Source: Candidatus Sulfurimonas baltica
GTDB lineage: Bacteria > Campylobacterota > Campylobacteria > Campylobacterales > Sulfurimonadaceae
Length of the DNA stretch: 64,000 nt
Direction: 5' to 3'
Assembly: GCF_015265455.1 (NCBI RefSeq)
Contig: NZ_CP054492.1
Coordinates: 310,001-374,000 of the forward strand
Each line of letters starts with the position of its first letter. The stretch's first letter is position 1. A program made the translations under genes and the position numbers. Shown here piece by piece: positions 1 to 8,152 of the stretch. The notes beneath the pieces are model-generated. The model was not told where the DNA came from. It searched no databases and saw only the letters and a program-made list of their open reading frames with translations.

Positions 1-3000
1 ATCATATGCCAATTTTTCACTTGTGATGCCTAGCTCAGAAATATTTACCGCATTATCAGAAAAAGTTTTCTTCTTCTCTGTGATATCACTTCTCTCTAGT
101 GGCACTTCAAATATAAATTTACTTCCTTGATTTACTACGCTTTCAACCCAGATTTTGCCATTCATAAGTTCTGCAAGTTGTTTGCTGATGCTTAGACCTA
201 GTCCGGTTCCGCCATATCTTCTTGTCGTGCTTGTATCGGCTTGCGTGAATGATAAAAAAACTTTATCTATCTCTTCTTGCGTTAATCCGATTCCGGTGTC
301 ACAGACCGAAAATCTAAATATTCCGTCTAACTGTTCTACAATCAACTCGACTTTTCCGTTATCTGTAAATTTGATAGCATTTGAGAGCAGATTAGTGAGT
401 ATTTGAGAAAGTCTTTGAGAATCTCCATGCAGATGAATAAAGCCATCTTTGTCATAATCGATTTTAAAATCTAAACCTTTTTCATCAGCTTTTATTTTTA
501 GAATGTTTGAAATATTATCAAGTAGTTCAATTAGATTAAAATCACTGTTGTCAAGCTCTAGCTTTTTTGCTTCAATTTTTGAATAATCTAAAATATCGTT
601 AAGCAGCGTTAGCAAGCTGTTTGAAGCAGTTTGTATATTTTTAATATATCTTTTTTGCATCTCGTTGAGTTTGGTCTGCTCTATCAGGTAGACCATGCTT
701 ATAATTGAGTTCATCGGAGTTCTAATCTCATGTGACATATTTGCCAAAAAATTAGATTTTGTCAGTGTTGCTTCTTCTGCCTTGTTTTTTGCTTTTTTCA
801 GGGCTATATTTAGGGTTGATAATTTTCTATTCCAAAATGAGATAATCAACAATATAATAATTGAAATAAAAATAATTTTCCAAACTAACTTATAATCAGC
901 AATATTTTCATACTTGATGGAGATCCATTTATTGAGTATTTCTCTATGCTGAGTCTCTTTAATGCTTTGGATTATTTTTTCAAATATTTCTAAAAGTATT
1001 TTGTCATCATTTCTGACACCAACACCTAAAGTCCATTTATCATCAAACTTGCCGGCAATTTTAAGCTCGCCCGTAAACTCGGTTTGAAGCATATACCCAA
1101 CGCTGGCAAGTGTCCCAATATAACCGAACAACTTCCCTTCTTTAACTTTAGTAAGACCATCTTTTATATTTTTCACTTCTACTATATTTAGGTTTGGATA
1201 TTTATCTTTAAGTATCTCTACAAATGCATATCCTGTCGGAATGCCTAGTTTTTGATCTGTTAAAGTGCTGAAATCTGAAATAAACGACACATCGCTCTTA
1301 GTCGCCAAAACAAGAGGGATACTCAGATAAGGTGATGTGAAATTTAGATACTCTTTTCTACTTGAGGTTGCCATTGCAAGAGATAAAATATCACATTTTC
1401 TTTGCTTGGCAAACTCCAAAGACTCACTCCAAGTACGTGTTTTAAGTAGAATAAACGGAGTCTCTATTTTAGTTTGAAATATTTTAAAATAGTCTGCCGT
1501 AAGTCCCACATGCTTCCCTTTTTTAAAGCTCTCAAATGGCATCCACTCCGGGTCGATACATATAGTTATTTTTTTCTTATTTGTTAAATATTTTTTTTCT
1601 TCTATTGTTAAATTGATTTTCTCATCTTCTTGTGTATTGGATAGCCATTTTGCCTTTAGTTTGATTATCTCATCTTCAGGTATTGTTGATTTTACTTTTT
1701 CCAGTATATTTAAAAGAGTCGTGTTACTCTTGTGGGTGGCGAAATGCAACTTTAAGCTAAACCCGTCTTCTTTTACCTCAAATATTGGTTTTATATTTGT
1801 TATGGTGTGCTCGGCAATTAAAAAATTATATATAGCAAAATTACCTATCGTCGCATCAGCTTCAGAATATGCGACTGCCTTTAAGGCCTCCACAGGTGAT
1901 TTTACTAAAAGTATTTTTATGTTCGGGTATAAGTTTTTGATAAGTTCCTCTTGATAGAACCCTTTTGATATTGCTAAAGTTTTGTTATTTAAATCTGAAA
2001 GAGATTTATATGGCGAACCCTCTTTAGCATATAAAGTATCCAAGGTATCAGTGTATGATGAGGTGAAATTCAAATACTCCTCTCTGCTTTTTGTCTTTGC
2101 AATATCTAGCATAATGTCTATTTCATTGTTTTTTACACTATTTAGAAGTTCATTCCAATGCCCGGTTTTATATACTGTCTTTAAATTAATTTTTGAGGCT
2201 AAAAGATTCATATAGTCAACTGAAAGACCTTGTGGTTTGCCATTTTTATAAAAATCATATGGAGCGATACTCGAAACATTTGCGACTTTTATAATTTTAT
2301 GTTTCTTTAAAAAATACAACTCTTCTTTTGTAAAATTGTATTGGGATAGGCTACTTTTATTTTTTTTTAAAAAATAGTTAATGTAGATATCTGAAACACC
2401 AACATCCTTTTTTACAAGACCGAGTTTTTTATACATGTCAATATTTAATTTTATAAGCTCAGGTACAACAGCACCAATTTGAAATATATTTCTTTTAAAA
2501 AGATCTTCAGTTTTATGAGCTTCGTAGAGTAAAGCCTCTTTAGTTTTTTGTTTTGAATATTTGTTATATATTAACTCAACGATTTCTTCTTTATTATTCA
2601 GGGCATATTCCCACCCCTTATTTGTTGCCAGTAAAAATTTATTTACTATTAGAGGGTGCTCTTTTGCAAATTTTTCACTTGTAAAAAGTTCGACGTCATA
2701 AGAGTATATTCCATAGTCTGAAGGGTTTAATATATTGAATTTTACACCTAAAGTATCTAATAAAAATGGTTGTGAAGTTATAAAAACACTCATGGCGTCA
2801 ACCTCGCCATTTACAAATTTATCAACACCAAAATTGTGATTTACCAAAGTGTAGTCACTTTTTTCTATATTACTATCTTTAAGCATAGCACCTAAGCTGG
2901 TGCGCTCCATCTCGGATGAGAGTGCCATTATTTTTTTATCTTTAAGATCACCGGGTTTTTTTATATCAGGTTTGGTTACTAAAGCCAAAGCATTTTGTTT

Positions 3001-3294
3001 AAAATATGAAGCAAGTAAAACAACAGGTTTGTTTTTTAATCTCTCTAAAATAAGAGAAGAGGAGGAGACACCAAAGGCTGCTTTGCCGTTTAGAACATCA
3101 TCCGTAATGCTTATGTTATTGTTGAACTCTTTTATTTCAGCTTCAATACCCACATCTTTGTAGTACCCTTTTTCTAAAGCTGCATAAAATCCTGCAAATT
3201 CAAACTGATGTTTCCATTCAAGTTGCACAGTCACTTTTTCTACAGATGAAAAAAGAAGTGTTGACAGTAGTAGTAAAAATATAATTTTTTTCAA
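1..3294 (-). CDS. Hybrid-type sensor histidine kinase with NMT1-like and two SBP_bac_3-like modules (3' end outside window)
   Basis: Inner-membrane sensor kinase, at least 1098 codons, still open at the left edge. In order it shows a signal peptide, an NMT1/THI5-like binding module (starts EKVTVQLEWKHQFEFAGF), two bacterial extracellular solute-binding family 3 modules (for example ICIDPEWMPFES at the start of the second), one membrane helix, then a HisKA H-box (MSHEIRTPMNS, around position 730) and a HATPase_c domain with DTGIGL and GGTGLGL. The open C-terminus suggests a receiver domain follows, but that is not visible. The start is TTG at 3294: an in-frame TAA lies just upstream and AAAGG sits six bases before the TTG. 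It is divergent from the diguanylate cyclase at 3397 and shares with it an inverted-repeat intergenic region. The ligands are unknown. Confidence 0.88.
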   Translation of the reverse strand, partial: MKKIIFLLLLSTLLFSSVEKVTVQLEWKHQFEFAGFYAALEKGYYKDVGIEAEIKEFNNNISITDDVLNGKAAFGVSSSSLILERLKNKPVVLLASYFKQNALALVTKPDIKKPGDLKDKKIMALSSEMERTSLGAMLKDSNIEKSDYTLVNHNFGVDKFVNGEVDAMSVFITSQPFLLDTLGVKFNILNPSDYGIYSYDVELFTSEKFAKEHPLIVNKFLLATNKGWEYALNNKEEIVELIYNKYSKQKTKEALLYEAHKTEDLFKRNIFQIGAVVPELIKLNIDMYKKLGLVKKDVGVSDIYINYFLKKNKSSLSQYNFTKEELYFLKKHKIIKVANVSSIAPYDFYKNGKPQGLSVDYMNLLASKINLKTVYKTGHWNELLNSVKNNEIDIMLDIAKTKSREEYLNFTSSYTDTLDTLYAKEGSPYKSLSDLNNKTLAISKGFYQEELIKNLYPNIKILLVKSPVEALKAVAYSEADATIGNFAIYNFLIAEHTITNIKPIFEVKEDGFSLKLHFATHKSNTTLLNILEKVKSTIPEDEIIKLKAKWLSNTQEDEKINLTIEEKKYLTNKKKITICIDPEWMPFESFKKGKHVGLTADYFKIFQTKIETPFILLKTRTWSESLEFAKQRKCDILSLAMATSSRKEYLNFTSPYLSIPLVLATKSDVSFISDFSTLTDQKLGIPTGYAFVEILKDKYPNLNIVEVKNIKDGLTKVKEGKLFGYIGTLASVGYMLQTEFTGELKIAGKFDDKWTLGVGVRNDDKILLEIFEKIIQSIKETQHREILNKWISIKYENIADYKLVWKIIFISIIILLIISFWNRKLSTLNIALKKAKNKAEEATLTKSNFLANMSHEIRTPMNSIISMVYLIEQTKLNEMQKRYIKNIQTASNSLLTLLNDILDYSKIEAKKLELDNSDFNLIELLDNISNILKIKADEKGLDFKIDYDKDGFIHLHGDSQRLSQILTNLLSNAIKFTDNGKVELIVEQLDGIFRFSVCDTGIGLTQEEIDKVFLSFTQADTSTTRRYGGTGLGLSISKQLAELMNGKIWVESVVNQGSKFIFEVPLERSDITEKKKTFSDNAVNISELGITSEKLAYD

Positions 3295-3327
3295 TATTAA
3301 CCTTTATGTATGTTATTTTAGCGCAAA

Positions 3328-3377
3328 TGAGTCTCAAAAAAGTCTCAAATTGATTTTTAAGACTTTTTTGAGACTCA
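3328..3377. promoter_or_regulatory. Inverted repeat in a divergent promoter region
   Basis: An 18-bp perfect inverted repeat, arms 3328-3345 and 3360-3377 around TGAGTCTCAAAAAAGTCT, lies between the divergent hybrid kinase and diguanylate cyclase genes. Each outer segment is also followed by CAAATTGAT, giving a direct repeat on top of the inverted one. Its position over the -35 region of the rightward gene fits an operator. It could instead be a hairpin at the 5' end of the leftward transcript. The binding protein is unknown. Confidence 0.55.
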
Positions 3378-3384
3378 AATTGAT

Positions 3385-3390
3385 TATAAT
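3385..3390 (+). promoter_or_regulatory. -10 box, predicted leaderless start for the gene at 3397
   Basis: TATAAT followed by exactly six bases and then the ATG at 3397. The expected transcription start coincides with the start codon, and no Shine-Dalgarno sequence is present. Confidence 0.6.
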
Positions 3391-3396
3391 ATATAT

Positions 3397-4284
3397 ATGA
3401 AAGATAATAAAAAAACAATATTAATAGTTGATGACACAGAGACGAATATAGATATTTTACTTGAGCTTTTGGGCGATGAGTATGATGTTATGGTCTCTCT
3501 AGATGGTAAAAGTGCATTAGAGATTGTAAACGAAGATGATATAGATTTAATACTTCTAGATATTATGATGCCGGATATGGATGGGTACGAAGTGTGTGAA
3601 ATCCTAAAAGCAAATGCTAAAAGTGCAAATATACCGGTTATCTTTATAACAGCAAAAACGGATGAAGCGAGTATTGAGAAAGCTTATGACGTTGGAGCGG
3701 TTGACTACATAACAAAACCTTTTAAACCAAGAGAACTTCTAGCACGGGTAAAAACACAGTTAAAAGTAAAAGAACTTATAAATAATTTAGAATTCATCGC
3801 TTCTCACGACTCTATGACAGGAGTATATAATAGAAGGAAATTTTTTGAATTAGCAAATGAAAAGTTTAAAGACAAAGCAGATGATTTGTATGCAGTTATG
3901 ATTGATATTGATAATTTTAAACCTATCAATGACATGTACGGACACCCAACCGGAGACAAGGTTATAAAACTTGTTGCAACTACAATAAAAAATAATATAA
4001 GAGCCGAAGCTATATTTGCAAGATTGGGAGGTGAAGAGTTTGTTATTATATGCAATTCACCATCACAGGAGCTAATAAAATCCCATATTGAAAACATACG
4101 AGAGCTTATAGAGTCTCTTGAGGTTCTATCAGATGACAAAAAAAGTATAAAGTTTACTATAAGTGAGGGGCTGGCTAAAGCCTCTTCTGATATGAAAAGT
4201 TTAGATGAGTTGTTGAAAAAAGCAGACTCCGCCCTTTATGAGGCGAAGGGCTCCGGAAGAAATAAAGTTGTGTTTAGAGACTAG
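3397..4284 (+). CDS. Response regulator with GGDEF domain (diguanylate cyclase)
   Basis: Cytoplasmic two-component output protein of 295 residues predicted to make cyclic di-GMP from GTP. Residues 1-125 form a receiver domain with phosphoacceptor Asp55 (LLDIMMPD) and the KPF lysine. Residues 130-295 form a GGDEF domain with an intact GGEEF signature at 211-215. The product-inhibition I-site (RxxD) reads RAEA, so feedback inhibition by cyclic di-GMP is probably lost. It is divergent from the hybrid kinase, a plausible partner, though pairing is inferred only from adjacency. There is no ribosome binding site; the TATAAT-N6-ATG arrangement predicts a leaderless mRNA. Its stop codon overlaps the stop of the convergent cytochrome gene within CTAG. 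Confidence 0.93.
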   Translation: MKDNKKTILIVDDTETNIDILLELLGDEYDVMVSLDGKSALEIVNEDDIDLILLDIMMPDMDGYEVCEILKANAKSANIPVIFITAKTDEASIEKAYDVGAVDYITKPFKPRELLARVKTQLKVKELINNLEFIASHDSMTGVYNRRKFFELANEKFKDKADDLYAVMIDIDNFKPINDMYGHPTGDKVIKLVATTIKNNIRAEAIFARLGGEEFVIICNSPSQELIKSHIENIRELIESLEVLSDDKKSIKFTISEGLAKASSDMKSLDELLKKADSALYEAKGSGRNKVVFRD

Positions 4285-5390
4285 AAATCAAAACTCTGTT
4301 TCTTAAACACATTAAATTTAGTTGCAACTTCTTCTTTATCAAGACCCAAGTTTTTAACAGCTTTTGGATTTACTAAAAACCACCCTAAAACAACATCTAC
4401 TCTATCCCCCTTAAGCAGTTTAAACTCTCTCTTAACAGCTCTTTTTTCGTTTGCTTGAATCATTGTGTCTTTGAGAGTTGTATCTGCAATCCATGGCATA
4501 GCAGGCTTGCCGTCTTTGCCCAACACTCTTACAAAAACCTCTTTTTCAAGCTCTATAGTTTCATTGTCTCTTTTGACGCTAATCTTTAAAAGTGCCAAAC
4601 GCATCGGGTGAAGTAAAAGAGCATGTGAAGTCCTGTTATCAATGTTTACAATAAAGTTGTCTATATTTCTCAAAATTGACAAATCTACATATTGAGTTAA
4701 CATCTCAGAGTTAAAATGGCTTCCCGCAAAACCGTGAAAAGAGTGAGTTTTAGTTTTATTAATAGTTGAAACACTCCCTTTGACTTTTGGCATATGACAA
4801 CTAACGCAGTTTGCACCATCCATCTCATTTGCTATGTTTGTAGAGCAGACGTTAAGATTGTGTGAATTCATCCTGTGTGAATGGCATCCGATACATACAT
4901 TACCGTTTCTCATATGCTCATTAGACTCTGTTTCAATCTTATGAAACGGCGAGTCAAGTCCGCTTTTTTTGGTTGCGTAGTATTTGTTTGGAGTTTTATC
5001 AATAATATTTGTATTGCTATCTGCATGCAACTCTATACTTTTTATGCGGTGACAATATGCACAACTGATAGCTTCTTGGTGGGTCGCATTATTGACATCA
5101 GCAGGTGCTACTTCACCTTTTGTCATCATTTTATCTAGGTCGTTAGCAGCTGGAGTGTGGCACTTCCCGCATAAGTATCTGTTAGCCTTTATATTTGCCG
5201 GATGTTTTGCCCAAACGGCTCCGTGAATAACATCTTTATCCGGAGTGGCATTCGCATGCATAGAACCATAATATTCACTGTATATTTGTGTGTGACAAGC
5301 TTGACACTCTTCACTTTTTGCAAACTCGTGAACAGCATCATTAGCAACTAAAGAAAGAGAGAAAAGAAAAATTAGAGACAATATTTTCAT
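4281..5390 (-). CDS. Pentahaem c-type cytochrome, cytochrome c554-like
   Basis: Periplasmic multihaem cytochrome of 369 residues. After a signal peptide (MKILSLIFLFSLSLVA) there are five CXXCH haem-binding motifs at about residues 29 (CQACH), 74 (CGKCH), 110 (CAYCH), 166 (CIGCH) and 195 (CVSCH). Spaced single histidines such as SMHAN and HSHRMNSH could be distal ligands. The C-terminal 150 residues lack haem sites and look like a beta-rich domain. This resembles the cytochrome c554/c-prime and related multihaem families; the electron donor and acceptor cannot be read from the sequence. AAAGG precedes the ATG. It stands alone between NhaA and the convergent diguanylate cyclase. Confidence 0.85.
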   Translation of the reverse strand: MKILSLIFLFSLSLVANDAVHEFAKSEECQACHTQIYSEYYGSMHANATPDKDVIHGAVWAKHPANIKANRYLCGKCHTPAANDLDKMMTKGEVAPADVNNATHQEAISCAYCHRIKSIELHADSNTNIIDKTPNKYYATKKSGLDSPFHKIETESNEHMRNGNVCIGCHSHRMNSHNLNVCSTNIANEMDGANCVSCHMPKVKGSVSTINKTKTHSFHGFAGSHFNSEMLTQYVDLSILRNIDNFIVNIDNRTSHALLLHPMRLALLKISVKRDNETIELEKEVFVRVLGKDGKPAMPWIADTTLKDTMIQANEKRAVKREFKLLKGDRVDVVLGWFLVNPKAVKNLGLDKEEVATKFNVFKKQSFDF

Positions 5391-5455
5391 TTAAAAACCT
5401 TTATTTAAATATTTGTGGAATGTTACAATAGTATTTGTTAAATTTATGTTAATAA

Positions 5456-6796
5456 TTATATTTGTTTATCTTTCTTTACTGTTTGTCTTAACCAAAAGAA
5501 GCCAAAAAGACCCGAAAAAAGTGATGCGACCAAGATGCCTACTTTTGCCTGAAAAATTAGTGTTTCATTATCAATAAATGCTAAATCTGCTACAAATATT
5601 GACATTGTAAATCCAATTCCTCCCAAAAAAGCAACTCCAAAAACTTGGCTCATTGAGCTACCTTGTGGAAGTTTTGCAATACCAAGTTTTATGGCAAGCC
5701 ATGAAACTCCAGCAATTCCAATTACTTTGCCAAAAATAAGCCCTGCAATTATTCCAAGTGAGACAGGTTCTAAAAGAGTCTCTCCAAAAGAGGAAAAGTC
5801 TATAGATATACCGGCATTAGCGAGCGCAAAGAGAGGAATCACAATCAAACTCACTGGAAGGTGCAAATCATTTTCCAGTCTAGCTGCAGGAGTACGGATA
5901 GAGTCTATTTTATTTTTTATATTTTGCAATATCGCTTTTTGTTTTTCATGTAGTGTATGGTCTGCCCCAATAGGATAGTTGTCGTACTCATCTAATAGAT
6001 TTTTAGTATGTAGTGTAAAATCAACGGGAGTAAATTTTGGCTTAGAGGGGATTGCCATAGCAGCAATAACACCTGCTATTGTCGCATGAACGCCAGACTC
6101 TAGCATAAAAAACCACATCGCTAAACCAACTATAAAGTATGGCAAAATGGCATGGATTCCAAAGCGATTAAAAGAGACTAAAATCAGAAAAGATGCACCT
6201 GCTAAGATAAGAGGTAGTATGTTGATTTGTTCAGTATAAAAAATTGCTATAACAATAACTGCACCAAGGTCATCAACAATGGCTAGAGCAACTAAAAAAG
6301 TAACAAGTGCCGGTGATACTCTATTTCCAAGAAGAACTAAAGCACTAATTGCAAAAGCAATATCGGTTGCCATGGGAATTCCCCAGCCAACTGAGCCTTG
6401 TGTGCCATAGTTTATACTAAAGTATATAAGTGCCGGTAAAACCATTCCACCAATTGCTGCTAAAATTGGCAAGATGGCAACTTTAATATTTGAGAGCTCT
6501 CCAACTAAAATCTCTCTTTTTATCTCAAGCCCAATAACAAAGAAAAAAATTGCCATTAGTCCATCATTTATCCAGTGGTGTATGCTGTGCGAGAGTTTCC
6601 ACTCTCCAACATTAAAATCTATCTTGGTATGAAAAAAATGCATATAACCATCCGTTAACGGAGTGTTCGCAAGTATCAGAGCAAAAATTGTCATAAACAT
6701 TAGCACTAAACCGGTTGTAGTTTGTGCATGTATAAATGTTTCAAAAGGTGTCGCAACTCTTTTAAAAGCCTTCTCCCATGGTGCGTAAAGTTTCAT
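5456..6796 (-). CDS. nhaA: Na+/H+ antiporter NhaA
   Basis: Inner-membrane sodium/proton antiporter, 446 residues, slightly longer than E. coli NhaA (388). It exports Na+ in exchange for protons and supports pH and salt homeostasis. The transport-site pair of aspartates is visible in ALAIVDDLGAVIVIAIFY, and the FFVIGLEIKRE and HATIAGVIAAMAIP segments are characteristic. About twelve hydrophobic segments can be followed, with a hydrophilic insertion (LLDEYDNYPIGADHTLHEKQ) mid-protein. AAGGA precedes the ATG. It lies 12 bases downstream of the REC-REC-GGDEF gene on the same strand and may be cotranscribed with it. Confidence 0.96.
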   Translation of the reverse strand: MKLYAPWEKAFKRVATPFETFIHAQTTTGLVLMFMTIFALILANTPLTDGYMHFFHTKIDFNVGEWKLSHSIHHWINDGLMAIFFFVIGLEIKREILVGELSNIKVAILPILAAIGGMVLPALIYFSINYGTQGSVGWGIPMATDIAFAISALVLLGNRVSPALVTFLVALAIVDDLGAVIVIAIFYTEQINILPLILAGASFLILVSFNRFGIHAILPYFIVGLAMWFFMLESGVHATIAGVIAAMAIPSKPKFTPVDFTLHTKNLLDEYDNYPIGADHTLHEKQKAILQNIKNKIDSIRTPAARLENDLHLPVSLIVIPLFALANAGISIDFSSFGETLLEPVSLGIIAGLIFGKVIGIAGVSWLAIKLGIAKLPQGSSMSQVFGVAFLGGIGFTMSIFVADLAFIDNETLIFQAKVGILVASLFSGLFGFFWLRQTVKKDKQI

Positions 6797-6808
6797 AAAT
6801 ATTCCTTT

Positions 6809-8053
6809 TTAGTTTGACAAAACTTTGTTTCTTCCAGATTGTTTAGCTTCATAAAGCAGCATGTCCGCTTGATTTACAGTCTCATCTAGTGTGTCTTCAT
6901 GTTGAGTTACTAATCCTATTGATATAGTGAATCTAATCTCTACATTTTTATCTGAGATAGTCACTGAGTTTTGAACGTTAGCTCTTAGTTTTTCAAATAC
7001 ATCTACCGCGTTCTTGGGTTTTATATCTTTTAAAATAATACAAAATTCTTCTCCGCCAAATCTTGCTACAATATCATTTTGACCAGTATTTGCTCTTAAA
7101 ATCTCAGATAAATTAACAATAGCTTTGTCTCCAGTGTCATGGCCATAGGTGTCGTTGATTTTTTTAAAGTGATCTATATCTACCATGGCAATAGCAAAAT
7201 TTTCACCACTCTCTAGTGCAGTGTTAAAATATGTTTGTACATTTTTAAAAAAATAACGTCGATTATACAGTCCTGTTAAAAAGTCTCTATTGGCATGGTT
7301 TGTAATAATTTGTATATTTTCCAAGGCTTCTATGGAGTTGTTAACTCGACATGAGAACTCCTCTTTTGAAAAAGGTTTATTAATATAGTCATTTGCACCA
7401 TTCTTTAAAAACATAGCATTTACTTCATCATCAGTATTGGATGATATTGCAATTATACAAATATCATTTTTATTGTGTGTTTCCCTGATGGCTGCTGTTA
7501 GCTTTAGACCATCCATGACAGGCATAAAGTAGTCTGTTAAAACTAAAGATAAATCAGGATGGGATTTTAACATCCCAAGAGCTTCTTCACCGTGAGCAAC
7601 TGTAATGACTTTATAAAAAAGATTTTCTAACATATTTTTCATCTGTTTTCTAAATACCATAGAGTCATCAACAACTAAAATTGTATGGTTTTGATTTTTT
7701 TGCAGTCTTTTTATTGTGTTTATAATATAGTTTATAACATTTACACCGCTTTTATTTACATAGTCAACTATGTTTTTATTAAGCAGTTCTTTTCTTAAAT
7801 CTTTATCTACATTTGCGCTTAAAACTATTATTTTATTGTTTTTGCTTAAAGCGTAATCAACTATTTCTCCATTTGGAGCATCAGGGAGGTTTAAATCAAG
7901 AAGAGTTAAAAAGTAATCATGTCTTTTTAAAAATAGTTTTGCTTCTAGCAAGCTATATGCTACATCAATTTCAATGTTCAGCTCAGCAACTATTTTTTTA
8001 GTTATCAGTTTCGCCAAGGTCTTGTTGTCTTCTACAATTAAAATTCTTTGCAT
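6809..8053 (-). CDS. PleD-like response regulator: REC-REC-GGDEF diguanylate cyclase
   Basis: Cytoplasmic signalling protein of 414 residues with two receiver domains and a GGDEF domain, the PleD architecture. REC1 spans about residues 1-115 with Asp53 (LLDLNLPD); REC2 spans about 122-245 with Asp174 (VLTDYFMP) and KPF. The GGDEF domain has GGEEF at 333-337 and should make cyclic di-GMP. The I-site position reads GQND, so the arginine is missing and allosteric product inhibition is doubtful. AGGA precedes the ATG with normal spacing. It could act as the phospho-dependent partner of a kinase encoded elsewhere. Confidence 0.92.
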   Translation of the reverse strand: MQRILIVEDNKTLAKLITKKIVAELNIEIDVAYSLLEAKLFLKRHDYFLTLLDLNLPDAPNGEIVDYALSKNNKIIVLSANVDKDLRKELLNKNIVDYVNKSGVNVINYIINTIKRLQKNQNHTILVVDDSMVFRKQMKNMLENLFYKVITVAHGEEALGMLKSHPDLSLVLTDYFMPVMDGLKLTAAIRETHNKNDICIIAISSNTDDEVNAMFLKNGANDYINKPFSKEEFSCRVNNSIEALENIQIITNHANRDFLTGLYNRRYFFKNVQTYFNTALESGENFAIAMVDIDHFKKINDTYGHDTGDKAIVNLSEILRANTGQNDIVARFGGEEFCIILKDIKPKNAVDVFEKLRANVQNSVTISDKNVEIRFTISIGLVTQHEDTLDETVNQADMLLYEAKQSGRNKVLSN

Positions 8054-8140
8054 ATTGTGTCCTAATAATTTTTTTAATAAAAATTTCTTTAATCAAGTTT
8101 TGTATTATAGCAAATAAGCATATATTTTAAATAATGGTTC

Positions 8141-8146
8141 TATAAT
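8141..8146 (+). promoter_or_regulatory. -10 box, predicted leaderless start for the gene at 8153
   Basis: TATAAT, six bases, then the ATG at 8153. No Shine-Dalgarno sequence is visible. This would be the promoter of the LRV/MoxR/DUF2201 operon. Confidence 0.6.
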
Positions 8147-8152
8147 CCTTTT

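Noticed and set aside
155-3163. Several plus-strand open frames of 66-113 codons
   Set aside because: They lie opposite the long open frame of the hybrid kinase, which has clear domains; no ribosome sites or recognisable proteins.
3329-3383. CRISPR-like repeats of GTCTCAA
   Set aside because: The units are an inverted and direct repeat in one promoter region with no regular spacers and no cas genes nearby.
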